This document shows positions 35,330 through 48,090 of a stretch of DNA of 64,000 nt, one piece after another. How positions within the stretch are numbered: the first letter of the stretch is position 1; each line of letters begins with the position of its first letter. A program made the position numbers and the translations under genes. Origin of the DNA: Sympetrum striolatum (lineage: Eukaryota > Arthropoda > Insecta > Odonata > Libellulidae); assembly GCA_947579665.1 (NCBI GenBank), contig OX388351.1, positions 51,592,939 through 51,656,938 on the forward strand. The letters are read 5' to 3'. The notes beneath the pieces are model-generated. The model was not told the DNA's origin. It saw only the letters and a list, made by a program, of their open reading frames with translations, and did not search any database.

Positions 35330-35760
35330 AAAGGCCGCGACGATGTTTGCGCCGGTCCAACCGCTGGAATCCATCCGAGCGAACGCAATAAATTGCTCGC
35401 AAATAATTTGCCCTAACACCTTATTCCAACACATCATACTCCTACGCCCTTGAAATCCTCGCATCCAAAGCAAATAACCCGAAATGAATTTCTATGGGAT
35501 ATCTTCCTATTCCGGGGATTAACATTCCTCCGGAAAAAGTCATTAACGAAATGGTCCTCATCCTCAGCTTCCCGCCATCCGAAGATACACATCCCGATAA
35601 GGGAATTGCTTAAATCCCCCTGAGAGATTACCCGCCCTCTCCCTTAATTCTACGCTTCAATTCCTCCCACGCGATCCGACCCTTTCGCTGACGTCTCCCT
35701 ATCCTATACACCTACGCTCTGGGTGAGTGACATTCCCCGGGTTCTGCTAATCTCAAGATT
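35330..35760. promoter_or_regulatory. CpG/GC-richer repeat-free island
   Basis: A sharp compositional change to a mixed-base segment (GCCGCGACGATGTTTGCGCC at its left edge, CCCACGCGATCCGACCC near 35668). No ORF or repeat explains it. Candidate cis-regulatory DNA by composition only. Confidence 0.3.
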
Positions 35761-38700
35761 CCGAGAATTTTTTTAGGATTAGCATGATGGTGTTTGCTCA
35801 AAAAGAGAGAGAATCTGGCTGGGGAGATTTGTCATGAGAATTAGCTGAGGCAGAATTGCATGAATAAAAATTTGAGTCAAAGAAAAAGTGACGCTTGAAG
35901 ATCCTTATCTCACTTTCTATTCCTGCTACCAAGTCTCGAATACGGGTATATTTTATTTTCTTTGTGGTTTTATTAATCTATTGAAGAAATAGAAATGGAG
36001 CGCCTTCAACCTCTTCCATGCCTAAATAATACCAAGGCAATCCAATGATCATAGTGTCACTTCACTCTGGCCTTACTGATTGCGCACATAGCTTTAAAAT
36101 GAACCCCTAGAAATCCAGTAAAAATAATTAAGAATAATATTATAAATTCATTACTTAGTTGTAAGGTAAATATACTATGTGTATTTAATCATTCCATGGG
36201 GATTGTTTAATTATCATTGATGTATTTTATATAAATTATGTTTATAACTTGTACAAATGTACTATGTAGATAGAAAAAACTTCCACCAGGCTAACAGCCT
36301 ACCTGCAGTTTATGCCTTAATAATAATAGTAATAATAAAAATGCCTCAACTTACTTCTAGACATCATAACCAAGTGGCAGGAGTGCTTACAGAAATATTT
36401 GTTGCGGCAGACCAAGAAGGTTTTATACCGGGCGGCAATTCGCGGTATTGCCAGATTGAAAACTCATGTCTCACTGACTGCATAAGATTCCGGCGCGACT
36501 CGTTCGATTATATTGGAACCGACTGTACATCAAGTACTCCTGTCTCGTTGTTGTCCATGGTAGTGATGAAATGAAGGCTACTTAGATATGAATGACGCTG
36601 AACAGTGGCAAAAATGTATGTTCCTCCTGATCGAATGTAATGGAAAGATTTTTGGATTGGAAGAGAATTGGATTTAATTGATAATGTTTTATCACTGTGA
36701 CCGAAAGTTCCGGAGTTGGAGATTAAAAATTCTGAAAATTGTACATAATAAATGCATTTGATGCTAATTTTCATCGTTGCATATATTTCGATATTCAATA
36801 AGATTTACCACACTCTACCTTAACAATTGAGAAGGCCTCTTAGGGAGAATTGACTTATGACTGTCTCTTTCATTTATATTAATTATCATTTAATCAGTAT
36901 AAACTATACCATAATTTTGGGTAGAATTGAGCTCTATCACTTTTGAAGGAAGATAGTCAGTGTTACAAGCCATCGCTTCCACAAAAATCACACAAGTGCT
37001 ACGTAATAGATTCCAATACAAAAGAAAAGACTGAAGACAGACTACTTGAAACAAATATTCTACCCTTCCAAAGTAAACTAAACAATTTAATTAACTACCT
37101 TTTAGAATTCCATTTTTCTATTTAACTCATCTTTGTATCGTATGTGTAGTCTCACTTCCAAAGCCTCTCTAATTTTTGCTCTAATCGATTCTTTGCTTAT
37201 CTTTTGGAGTTTCAGTACTCCATTTTGTTTCTTTATCCAATTTCTACTCTTTCGCGGTCCGTGGTTCTTGTTTTCTTGTCGCCGATACCCTTGTCAGTGT
37301 TCTTCGCCTTGTTTTTGTAATCTCTACTCATCCTGCTTCTGCAGGCTTCTGTTTACTCTCCAATTTCTTTAATGCACCTCCACTCTCTCACTTTGCCATC
37401 ATACCTATTCTCAGGTCTTCCTTATTTTTTTAGGATATGAGGTCATTTCCGATATCGGGAGAGGTTTATTTGAGGCAACGAACCCTAACGACACTGAGTT
37501 TTTTTCTATTTTTATACCTTTACTTTGTATTAGACGTGTATTTCTTTCTTTCCTTCGTATCATCACCATTTACCAGAGGTACTCTGAAACATTTGCGTTG
37601 ATAGAGGTAAAGTTAGTTTCTAATCAAAAGTTTATTTGGGACTTCGCATTCAAATTCATTCAAGGGATTTAATTTACAAATGAAGTTGGGCAACTCGTTT
37701 GGTAATTTTTGATGCTGAGTGATATTTTTGAATTAGTGTCGATCGAGCAAATTTACAGAGGCTTCGTTTTCAGTATTTTTTGTTTTTTTTTTGGGGGGGG
37801 GGGGAATGGGTCTCCAATTTGCAGGATCCCCTTTAATTTCCCAATTAAAAACTGACGATACGTTCGGAAAATTCTAATCTCTCGGAACCCTGTCTTAATT
37901 AATAGACTTTAAAAATGTAATGTGAAGGTATGAGGTAACTCTTTTACCGATTCTCTTCAGACTCTGGCTGGAATACCTTCTGGCGCTGATCATTTATTCT
38001 GCATATTATTACTCAGAAATTTAATGATTCCATCTTAGATCAGAAAATTCTGGACATCGTTTTTGGTGTACAATTACAGATAAAAATATATTAAAAATAT
38101 AAATAAAGTGTTTTGTGAATTCTAAATATGAATGAATATGAAAATGAATATTTTATGAGGTTAGAATTTGATTAAATTTCGTAAAAATCATTCAGTTGTC
38201 ATTTTTTTAATAATATTTCATAACGACGTGCATATTACATGCACGAAAATAATCGAAGGGTGAAAATATCATTTGATGAATAAATAAATTGTTAGATTGA
38301 AGTGCTTTTTATCACAATGAATTTCAGATAACACTATTCGGAAGAAATAAAGGAAAAAATATCACACTACACTTTCGATAGTTTTGCAGTTGTTCTTCAT
38401 GATACGACATAAGTTAACAACATAGGTTCATTTTTAGAAGAAAATCAAATTAAAACGTAGAAATTCCTATCTAAATGTGTGAGTTTTATCTGCATAAATA
38501 AGAAAAATGCTAATTTTAATAGAAACTATTTTCCACTAATACGTTTTTAACAAGATTTAGGAATTGTTGAAACTTCAAAAAAAAATAGTATTTTCTCGCT
38601 CTACTCATTTACCATATGTATGCTCAAGTTATGGAAATATACATCTAGATGTATAGTTGTACTAAATAAATCATTAGCCACATATTGTAGCTCATTCTGG

Positions 38701-38925
38701 CTTGACTGAAAATATTATAGTAATAGAGAAGAATTTAAAATGATAACTGTAAAAAGACATAGTGCTAAAATAAATAGATTTAAATGTGATCAATATGGAA
38801 AACTAATGGGGAAAGCTATATCATTTTAATTTTCCTTAGAGAAGCTGAAGTACCGAACAAAGAGCTAAGTATTAAGTAGAATAATTTTTTATACAAGTCT
38901 CCATTTTTTTTTACAGAGCAAAATA
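35761..38925. other. Intronic DNA, no gene seen
   Basis: AT-rich. A 105-codon ORF at 36257-36574 has no motif I recognise. A pyrimidine-rich part at 37130-37420 may be an old transposon remnant. A 12-base G run preceded by T10 lies at 37783-37804. Confidence 0.45.
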
Positions 38926-39107
38926 AGTCATTTCCTTCTTCTTCTGCCTATCCATTAATGGATGTTGGCGATTACATTTGGCATTTCGTTCTTGCTGCTT
39001 GCTGTTGTATTAGTCTCTTAGCAGTTCGTTATCAATTATTTTATATTGTCCATCCAAGATGCTCTTCTCCGTCCTCTTCGTATTTTACCTTTTACTTTTC
39101 CTTCAAT
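38926..39107 (-). pseudogene. LINE (RTE/Jockey-like) C-terminal fragment
   Basis: The minus strand reads EGKVKGKIRRGRRRASWMDN before a stop, then in a shifted frame NVIANIHQWIG. These are the basic GKxxRGRxRxSWLDNI motif and the MIANIHxW ending of the same LINE C-terminus found at 6156, 43090 and 58334. At least one stop and one frameshift. Confidence 0.7.
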
Positions 39108-40860
39108 TATCAACTGTAGGAGGTAATATCTAGAAATTAATATTTAATGAATGAAAATTCCGACCTGGATAATGATAGAGTTTATTCATGAATATAATTT
39201 GATTCCACTGGTAATTTAAGCGGAATTTTCAATGGAGTTAATTACCAGTTAAGAAAGAGCAGAATTTCCTTGCGCTAACAATCAGCTCAGATTTCGGAGG
39301 GTTTTTCGATTGTGTATAGTAAATTCGCAGCGGGTCAGCTTACTGACAATAGGTCCTTTGTTATCTCGAATATTTTTCTTAGGAAGCTCATCTTTCTAGC
39401 ATTAGGGCCTTTCTATTCCAGAATTTTTGCCTTTTTATCGCTAAAACTGTGTTCCATTCCTCGAAGATGTTTATCCCGTAGAGGGGATGGTAGATATTGA
39501 GAGAAGCTGTAATCAAGTCTTAAGGTTTCTTAAAGACCCAAGATGATGAATCCACGAACAATGGGTGTAGGGTATCTCATAGCTATCATTAGGAGATAAT
39601 CGCGGAAGAATTAGTCTTCCTTTATTTCTTTCTGGTAATGACGTCATTAGCTCATTAAGGACTTCGTAGCAATCTTCGTTTCTAAAGGATTTAAGATTCA
39701 GACTCAGATGTAATCATTGCGAGAATTTTTTAGACAATGTATACTTTGATGGCTATGATCATATTTCTAGTTTTACTTTATAAAAAAAGTTTCACGATCA
39801 GGAAAGCGACCCAATAAAATATATTGATATTGGATTATGTATGTGAATGACATAATTACCGATCAATATGAATTTCAAAAATATAATATAAATTATTCAT
39901 ACATTAATAAATAGTTTATAATTTATGAAATAGGTTTTATGTATTCACCGAGATCACCGATTGATTCTATAATTTATCTAATTCCCCGTACGAACTGGAA
40001 AAACTGTTTGTTAATTAAATATTGCGACAATATTTGTATCCATTTATTTCAAACTAATGTAACAAAAAGTTAGCCTCTTGGTTTTATATTATTTATTACG
40101 TTGTACATTATACTATGCATGTATCGAAATTTCTACAAAGTTGCGATATTCAAATCTTAGTCAAAGCAGTTATTCGTGATTAACATATTTTGACCAATAA
40201 TAAATTCATTTTATTTAGACAAATGCTTACTCTAATGGAATTCTTGGCTCAAAGTTACTCCTCTGCTGACCCGACAACATTCAGTTGCAAATACTTTTTC
40301 CACACCCTGCTCTTTCTTTTGTTTGTATTTAACTATAATCAGTGTATATATAGTAATTTCATGCGAGATTATATGGAAACGAGGTCTTCATGAGCCTAAC
40401 CTCGCTTAACAAAGGATCTGTCTATCTTCAAAGTTGTACGGAATGTCCCACCCCGACGGATCGGAATGACGACATGGGGATTTTCAATGCTTTTAGGCAT
40501 CCTTTCCAGTTGAATGACTACTTATTATTCGACTGTGGAGCGTTGTCTCAGTTGTAAATAAAATTACTCGATTGGTGATGCAGATTGTTCATGGCACATC
40601 ATAAGACACGTTGCTTATTTATATTATGATAGTGTAAATGAAGGTTAATCGCTTGGAAAGGAGATTGTTACGTAATGTCGACAAATTCTTTGTGAAAGTT
40701 CTTGGAATCATTCCCTTGCTTACTGAGTCATAGGACGTTCATGTCTCATTTCCACAGGAATCAGCATTTCCTCAAGCAAATGCTTTGTTCAAATTAATAT
40801 ATCCTTTCTCTGTACGTCAGGTGATTTTTATCAATGTATTTCTTTGGATGTATTTATCTT
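39108..40860. other. Intronic DNA, no gene seen
   Basis: AT-rich; the 39240-39500 part is slightly CpG-richer. No element recognised. Confidence 0.5.
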
Positions 40861-40871
40861 TTCAATCACGC

Positions 40872-40902
40872 ATTTAGAGCTATTCCCTGAATAGCTCTAA
40901 AT
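40872..40902. repeat. Perfect 14-bp stem hairpin
   Basis: ATTTAGAGCTATTC, loop CCT, GAATAGCTCTAAAT. The local sequence after it is rich in short GAATTTC/GAAATTCC inverted words. Function unknown. Confidence 0.6.
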
Positions 40903-42369
40903 TCTGAATTTCCCTGAAATTTCCTGGAATAGGGATTTCCATCGAATTTATTACAATTTCGAATTTCTTATTAGAAATTCCTCTCCTATGGAAAATTCAT
41001 TTCCTCGGCTATTCCATTAAAAGTGTTTAATTTCTGATTATAATTGATTAATAATTTGATTGATGATTATTTATGTAATCAGCGCCATTTAGCATATTTA
41101 CTGTTACCACGAAAATCTTAACTGATATGACGTAAAGTTTCATTTAATTAACCTATTATTACTACATAAAATTATGTCTCTAATTATGTTGCATTCAAGA
41201 GTAACTCATGGTATCCTCAAATTCTAACTGCTTGCGATTAATTAACTCTTGATTTATACATTGACCTCGAAAATAGCTTCAAAAAGTTTTATTCATTATT
41301 TAATCTTACTTGCTCTTCCTCCGTTACCCAAGTACTTACCTTACTTGTATCATCATTTATTCTTTAGCCTTTGATTTGATAATCACTTGGCAATTTCATA
41401 CTTAGTTATGACGAAACATTTACCATTTACAAAATTCTCTCAAATTAAAGATAAAAAGGTACACTTCTAAGAAAGAAAGCTAATATGTAAATAAAACATC
41501 AGATCTTTAGGGAACGTCGTATTAGATGAAATTGTTGGAATTTTGCTTTCACTCCCACCTATCAAAGACAAATACAAATGTAGACTCGTCTAACCAATTA
41601 TTACGAATTCAGTATTCTATTTTCACACATATATCCCTAAGCCCATAAATATCAGGATATTTTCCTCTAATAGTCTCTCATTCCATGAATGCATTTCAGT
41701 AAATAAAAAATAAATTCTGAGGAGAATATACTTTCTCATTGCTTCACTACACGAATGCCATGAAAAATACATTCTGAGTGAATACACGAGAATCTCGTAA
41801 TTGCTTCAGAGATACTCCTCGTAAACAACTTTTCCGATTATATTGAAGTGCTTTAGGGCAGCTCTATATCTTCTCCTTCAATATGTCCTCGCATTCATGC
41901 TCCACACTGCCTTATCACTCACCGCTGCCACAAGTTGCAACTTTTAATTCATCATCACCGAGAAAACCATCTCGTAAACCATCGGCTACCTACTCAGTTC
42001 GCTACATACATAAGCTGGCATACGGTTCATTCATTCCAAGAGATAGAATATTAGATAAGGCAAGTTTTATCGCCATCTACTTGTGTATTACCTTCGTGAA
42101 AATAGGTGGTAATTCTCCAAATCCGCCGGATTAATTTAATTAAATGAAAACGTATGAAAGATTTTTATCTGGTAAGAAAGTTGGAAGATAGTGAACTTTA
42201 CTCGTAAAAGTGTACGTCTTAAAACCAAAGAATAAACAGAAGTGGTAAATACAGACCTGAGCGTCTTGGAACTCAAATCCCGGTTTCCTTTTACCGGAAT
42301 GCATACCACTGCGACAGTGGTTGATGCTAACATGTGGTATGCCTTACGTCGTGGTAACGGAGTGGAGTC
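40903..42369. other. Intronic DNA, no gene seen
   Basis: AT-rich. The ORF at 41883-42134 is S/P-rich in part but has no recognisable domain or splice context. Confidence 0.5.
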
Positions 42370-42416
42370 GGCGCGGTATGGTAGTTTAGTGGTTGGAATG
42401 CCTGTCTGGAAAGGGG
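42370..42416 (+). repeat. SINE family D, 5' part (split by insertion)
   Basis: A box ATGGTAGTTTAGTGG at 42378-42392, then TGCCTGTCTGGAAAG. The match to the SINE at 21817 stops at 42416 and resumes at about 42751, on the other side of the inserted foldback element. Confidence 0.6.
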
Positions 42417-42750
42417 TCTACCTCGACTGACCGACAGCTCGGTCGACCAACTGCCCCATTGACCGACTGAAAGATTGACCAACAGCTAAGTTGACCGACA
42501 GCTTGGTTTGACAACATCTTAAATAACCCATTGACAATATTTAACTTATACGGCATATGTATTTGCGACAATGTATTTACTTTGGAACTAAGTCAAGATG
42601 TCGTACAATCAATATGTCGTACCATCAAGATGTCGTACAATCAAGATGTCGTACAATCAAGATGTCGTACAATCAAGATGTCGTACAATCAAGATATCGG
42701 GTAACTGAGTTGCCGGTCTAGTGAGAGTTGGTCAGTCGAGAGGAAGTAGA
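42417..42750. mobile_element. 334-bp foldback element with arms made of 16-bp repeats
   Basis: Ends are TCTACCTCGACTGACC and its inverse (GGTCAGTCGAGAGGAAGTAGA, the last bases matching with a short insertion). Moving inward from the left, 16-bp units share TGACCGAC or a close variant and then eight variable bases (starts at 42428, 42444, 42460, 42476, 42492, 42508). From the right the same period continues on the other strand through about seven units of AATCAAGATGTCGTAC (42591-42703). Long inverted arms built of short tandem repeats are the hallmark of FB (foldback) elements. No protein is encoded. It sits inside a SINE. Confidence 0.75.
42591..42703 (+). repeat. 16-bp tandem array, about seven units
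   Basis: Units of AATCAAGATGTCGTAC. The middle four are identical and the outer ones carry one to several changes. There are no spacers, so it is a minisatellite forming the right arm of the foldback element. Confidence 0.85.
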
Positions 42751-42790
42751 AATTGGGAGACCTGGGTTCGTCATGTTCTTATTTATGAAT
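42751..42790 (+). repeat. SINE family D, 3' part (after insertion)
   Basis: AATTGGGAGACCTGGGTTCG matches the GTGGGAGACCTGAGTT block that precedes the B box in the copy at 21817. It is the continuation of the SINE head at 42370. Confidence 0.6.
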
Positions 42791-43069
42791 TCTGTTAGTC
42801 CTTCGGTATATTTATGATTTATCAGCACTGACTTTCAAGATGCTAGCCAGAATAGAATTAGTATAACAAAACCATTGACCTGTTACTTTTCCTTAAATTT
42901 TTTTTAAAACGACATGTCCTAGTGTATGCACCTCTTGTTATACGCTCATTCTCGGATCGGCCTCTTTATCAGGAATCAGCTTTATCTCCAATACTTCTTC
43001 GGTAAACGAACTTTCTCTTTACATACCAAGCAAGCACTCTTTCGTGGGATGGAATATGTAAATATTAGA
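42791..43069. other. Intronic DNA, no gene seen
   Basis: Short AT-rich stretch with no recognised element. Confidence 0.5.
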
Positions 43070-43590
43070 TTCGAAAAGGAATAGCCTCGGCAAAGGAAGC
43101 CTTTATAAAGCGAAGGGAATTGATGACCAAAAGTCTTGATAAAGGAGCCATGAAAAGATTGGTGAAATCCTTGGTTTGGAGTGTGTTGATTTATGGGTGC
43201 GAAACGTGGACTTTAAGAAAGGAGGAAGTAAAACCTTTGTATGCCTTCGAAATGTGGGTATGGCGTAGAATGGAAAAAGTAAGTTGGGTTGAGAGGAAAA
43301 CAAACGCGGAGGTGTTATGGATGGTTGGGCAGGAGAGGGCTTCAATCGACGTGATTAAGCATCGTCAGAGGAAATGGGTGGTTCAGAGATTGAGGGGAGA
43401 GGGATTAGTAAAGATTGTAATTGAGATGAGGATTCAGGGGAAAAAACAGAGAGGAAGGCAGAGATAAAAGTTGTTGGATGATATAAGGTGTGGGGTTAAC
43501 TAAAGGGAAATGAAGGAGATGCTGCTTAATAGGGATTTTTGATTGTACATGAACCTATCGAAAGGCAGAACACTCATAAATGAATGTACC
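43070..43590 (+). pseudogene. LINE (RTE/Jockey-like) RT C-terminus, 5'-truncated
   Basis: The frame starting near 43090 reads AKEAFIKRREL, then SVLIYGCETWTLRKEEV, FEMWVWRRMEKVSW, a TNAEVL block, HRQRKWV and a basic GKKQRGRQR run, followed by a stop at 43465-43467. After the stop the family motif LLDDI and REMKEM are still visible, so the stop is a decay mutation. The RT catalytic region and endonuclease are missing. Confidence 0.85.
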
Positions 43591-46083
43591 AAGCAGTTGT
43601 AGTCTAGCTTCTAATTTCCTTTCTTGAAAGGATTTTCAAACTCTGAGAAAATTTTCGTAGTGGTTGCTATTTTACCATAACATTTTTAACATGCGTATCG
43701 CTTAGCTCTCTGCAATGCACACATGTCGAACCTGAATATTTTGACTCCTTTGTTCTCAGACTTGTGCGGGACATCATATTATACAGCATGCTTCAGTTGA
43801 CTATTTTTAACTCGAGTATCGATTTTATTCTATGGCGAATGCACTACTTTATGCACGTTGTTTTCAGATTCATTTATTTATTTGTTCCTCATATAAATAC
43901 ATATACATCAGTAAATATTACAAAAATTAAAATTGAGGGACATAGGTTCCCCAAGGATATCATCCTGTTTGGGGTTAACCGACTCTCCCGGTCCAGCAAA
44001 AAAAACACGGAAAACAACAAAGGAAAACAGTCGCCATTTCCGTCTGAAATTCGTAGTATATTTATGATTTCTGGGAAAATGGAGAACAATTCTGTATTTA
44101 ATCAACCGTGACTTCTCTTGGCTCCAAATTGTCAGCTTTAAGCTGAAAGGATTGAAAGTTTGCCAAAATGTCGCGTTTTAATCAAAATTTTTTCTTGGCA
44201 AACAACCTTTTTAGCTTGGGGTAACATTCATTGATTCACTGGATATAAGATAATCCGTCCAATCTGATCACGAATGAAATATTGCTAACACTCAGTTAAG
44301 GGAGAATCGGTTATGTGAAAATAATTAACACCCATGGATACTACAGTCATACCTAGAGGTTTAATGTAGGTTAACTACTATTTTCTCCATCGATTTTCTA
44401 TAGAATAATTTAATTCGAGGGCAGTTTTACTTTCTGGAAATAAAATTTCCCCTCATATTTCAATTGCGATAGAAAAGATATAAAATATTTACGTAAATGT
44501 CATTTTCATTTTATTTGGCTTTGTGTCAGTTTCTAGTTTCACATTCTGTTGTTCTATTCGTAATTACTCTAGCATTTGATAGGTTAAAATTCCTCATGTG
44601 TTTGGATATTTCTCTAAAATATTTTAAGCAAGATCTTTAAGATTTACCTACTTTAACTAATACTAACTACTTTTACTTACTCAACAGAGATCTTATTGCA
44701 CGCATTATAATAATAGAAGCAGTGTTTATATTTAAGATTGTAATGCAAGAAGATATAGAATTACTTAAGAGATTATATTTATATTACCTACTTCGGTGAT
44801 ATGACGTTGTGATACCGTGTTTTATTTCCGGTACGGGCATGGATTTCGGTGATAGTGTGCTATTTATATGCCTATATCATAAGAGGCAAAGTGTGATTGT
44901 TGATGTAGTGATAGCAAATTAAACTAATTACACTAATAGAAACTAATGAATTAGTGTCATTGATTTAATCCGTATAGCCAGGAAAAATGGCCTTCCAATA
45001 ATGAGAATCCTAACTTACTCAAGTCCTGGAAAACAAGATAACTTTCATATACTTTTTAAAATTGCATTAAATCACATAAATTGTGTTATATAAAATAGGG
45101 TTTTTTATAACTCTTTATTAGGAACACTATAGACTTATGTAAAAAAGGATCATATATTATATACGTATTTTTATATAATTGTTTATAATAAAGTTATTGA
45201 TAGAGGTTATAATTAAGAGTCGTATAGGGTAAGCTCTTCGTATATATACCTGTATTTCCTATAGATTATCGGAAGTAAGGCAGCATCACTTCATGAGACC
45301 AGCAGGTACAACGAACTTTATCGCTTTTTTTTCTAGAGTCGTTGAAAAAACGTTCGAAGACGATTCGAGGGAGTACGTGACAAAAACAAAAGAGATCTTT
45401 CGCGCGGTCTGTTGAATTAATTCGAGAGGATCAATTCTGAATAACATTGGGAAGGGAAAAGAATTCGCTGAAAAGTAGTCGAGCGGGAGGAGAGCACGAA
45501 AAAATCATAAATATTATTCTGAATAGGACGGTAAGCGATAGTGAAAGAGAGTCTTTAGAGAGGAAAAATATGGAGAGACCCTCGAAAACATTGGAAATTG
45601 ATATCGAATGTATATCATACCGTAAAAAATACATGGTATATTACTATCATACTATTACACTCAATACTTTGTATCTGTAAATACTTCATCACCGTAAGAA
45701 ATATTAGTATTATAAAATGAAACAAATTCCGGTAAGGTTGCTGAATCTTTTTGAGTATATTGTACTGATCCTTCTCTTTAATTAACACGATTAACTTATT
45801 ATAGATAATCTTCTAATTACTATTATTATAATATTATTACCACTTAAATCACCTGAAAAACGAGAATAGCTTTCTATATGGTACGATTTAACTCTATTTA
45901 GCTACATCAACGGTTGATGTTTGCAATATTTATCACTAACTTTCGGTATACTGATATGTGATCATCATGCTCTGTAGACCTATCGACTACATCTTCAGTA
46001 CTAGTTGCTACGTACACAAAGTTAAATAATTTGAGATATAAAACTACTTATTATTAATAACTCAAGCAAGTACATGTATTTTT
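43591..46083. other. Intronic DNA, no gene seen
   Basis: AT-rich. 45310-45560 is CpG- and purine-richer and carries a 77-codon ORF without motif. The ORFs at 43764-44111 have no recognisable domain. Confidence 0.5.
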
Positions 46084-46740
46084 TATATATTTTTTTATTT
46101 ATTTATTTAAGTTCAAGTTGCAAGTTGGCCTTAAGGGCAGGTGGCAACGTTAGAAGGGAACATAAAAATAATTTTAAGCCTGGAATTCGACCAAAGACGG
46201 GAGGGAAACCCCTCTAAAAACCTCCCGTAGGCTGTACAATTAAACTATAATACATAAATATATTACAAGTACAAAAAAATTATTATGAATCATTAATAAG
46301 AACTCTCATACATAAATATGTATGAGATCTGTCAATATAAAATAATACAGTACACGGTAGAATATCCATATAGTCACATTCATAAACATAGATTGATGGA
46401 ATATAACAATACAACTCGATATAATAGTAATAATACAGCGGAGGTAGCCGTGAACCACATTTTTTAAAATAATTACATACATCTTGATCGAAGCTTATTT
46501 TTGAAAACTTTTACATTTTTAGGCATTTGCATGAGAAATTCACCAGGTAAAGAGTTCCATTCCCTAATACCCCTATTAATGAAAGAAAATTTCGCTATGT
46601 CTGTTTTCTGCTCACGTTCCTTGATTTTAAAACTATGGTTGCCGCGTCCTACATAATAAGGAAGTTCAAATCTGCCACGTAGTTCATCCCAGCCCTCTGA
46701 TTTCCATGTTTTGTACATCCCGGCTAATCTAAATGTCTTT
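46084..46740 (-). pseudogene. CR1/L2-type LINE C-terminus with 3' UTR
   Basis: The minus ORF at 46473-46718 contains ELPYYVGRGNHSFKIK, FSFINRGIREWNSLP and a final VKVFKNKL, the typical end of the RT protein of CR1/L2-type LINEs (F-NR-IxxWNSLP then FK-L). About 370 bp of 3' UTR follows and ends in an (AAAT)n run (plus strand TTTATTTATTTA, 46093-46110). The N-terminal RT and endonuclease are absent. A second copy of the UTR lies at 34786. Confidence 0.8.
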
Positions 46741-47279
46741 CTATATTCTTAAAAGCGTGATATATACAATTTACACAGTTATAAAACTTTAAGTATCACC
46801 TCTTTGTATACTAGCATATCAGTCATAAATACTGAATCAGTGAAATATTAGTGCCAGTAAGGAGTGAACGCGATCTCCGAGAGGCATCGGCGAAGTGTTA
46901 TAGGGAAGTGATCGCAAGAACGGATTACTTTATAATTACTTTTGGTCGTTTTTCCCCAGGCTATTAGAGATACTAATAGAGTGGATTGAATAATGGTGGT
47001 GTATATGCCTCTGGTGGCTCGCAGGGTATATATCTAAAGTCTAAATCTAAAATCATTAACTATGGTCTTAGGTAGAAGCGTGAAGTTGATTCTTATGTAA
47101 ATTAGTTAGAAGTAATGTGACTTTCCTCTTGGAATTACGACAAGCTCGACAATATCTTCGCTTCATCATTGAGGAATGTTATAATTTATTACGAATAAAA
47201 TAACTTCAAACGAATTTCACGTTAGTAAATCATAAATCCGAGAAAACTTGGTTTCCAAACTCATCAAAACATGACTCAG
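46741..47279. repeat. Intronic DNA with a possible retrotransposon tail
   Basis: TATGCCTCTGGTGGCTCGCA and GGTATATATCTAAAGTCTA (46999-47045) resemble the segment at 49388-49425 over about 40 bases. This looks like a shared 3' end of another retroposon. The rest is AT-rich. Confidence 0.35.
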
Positions 47280-48090
47280 CTTAGAATCAAACTAATCCAT
47301 CCGCCACAAGGAAAACTGACAGATTCACAACAGCGGAAGTTCGTGTCAAGATCATCCCTCTTAAAACGTTGACAAAGAAATCATTCGCGTAGGATGGAAA
47401 GGAATCCTTCTTTTTCCTCCTTGGAGACCAAATTATCATCTTGAAACATCTAGCGAATATGCCGCTGTCGCCGGAAAGATTACTCAAGCGGAAATGAATC
47501 TGCGGAAAGTTTTGGGGACAAGAAAAGAAAGTCGAGAAAACTTTTTGATGCAAAAAGGTGATTGGAGTGAGCGAGGACGTTGAACTGAGCGTTTGCAACA
47601 AATGCGAACTGGCAGTCGCGTGAGGACAAAGCGGGCAGCGCCGTTCTATTGTTTGTCTCGAAAAATCCGCACCTGGTTACTAGCAACATGAACAATCGGC
47701 CATTTTTAACATATGGCGTACTTATTCCACGCAGCGACTGAGGGTAACCGAAAGGATAGTACAAATAGCGAGAATGTGGGACACGACCATATGGAGTATT
47801 TTAAAATTTGACCTAATTGAATTTCGCCGTCGAAAGTTTTTCTTTCCCTGCAAGGACTGCGCGCCAATTTTGGGGAAGTTAATCTAAAAATAAGGAGCTG
47901 AATGGCCGAGAACGCTTTGTTCTCTCACGGTTTCTTTGTTCGGAACACTTCGCGGAATTCGATTTAAAAACTAAATTTCGGGCGTTATTGAAATAACGAG
48001 AGAATGAACGGATAGAAGAAAAAAACACCGGTTGGAAATACTCGTTTTGAAATTCCTTGCTGAGAGTTTCACGGCTTTTTGGTTCGGGCC
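47280..48090. promoter_or_regulatory. CpG-richer repeat-free island
   Basis: Mixed composition with many CpG (for example GCCGCTGTCGCCGGAAAG at 47461). Two overlapping minus ORFs of 94-104 codons lack motifs and splice context. No repeat was recognised. Candidate regulatory DNA, inferred from composition. Confidence 0.3.

Noticed and set aside
36257..36574. 105-codon ORF as a cysteine-containing exon, perhaps the EGF domain
   Set aside because: It lies on the opposite strand and upstream side of the neurexin exon, and its cysteine spacing does not fit EGF.
37793..37804. Poly-G run as a regulatory G-tract
   Set aside because: A single homopolymer next to a T run is most simply slippage or a sequencing-sensitive site; nothing around it supports a function.
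42591..42703. CRISPR-like array
   Set aside because: The 16-bp units are contiguous with no unique spacers and the context is eukaryotic; it is a minisatellite inside a foldback element.
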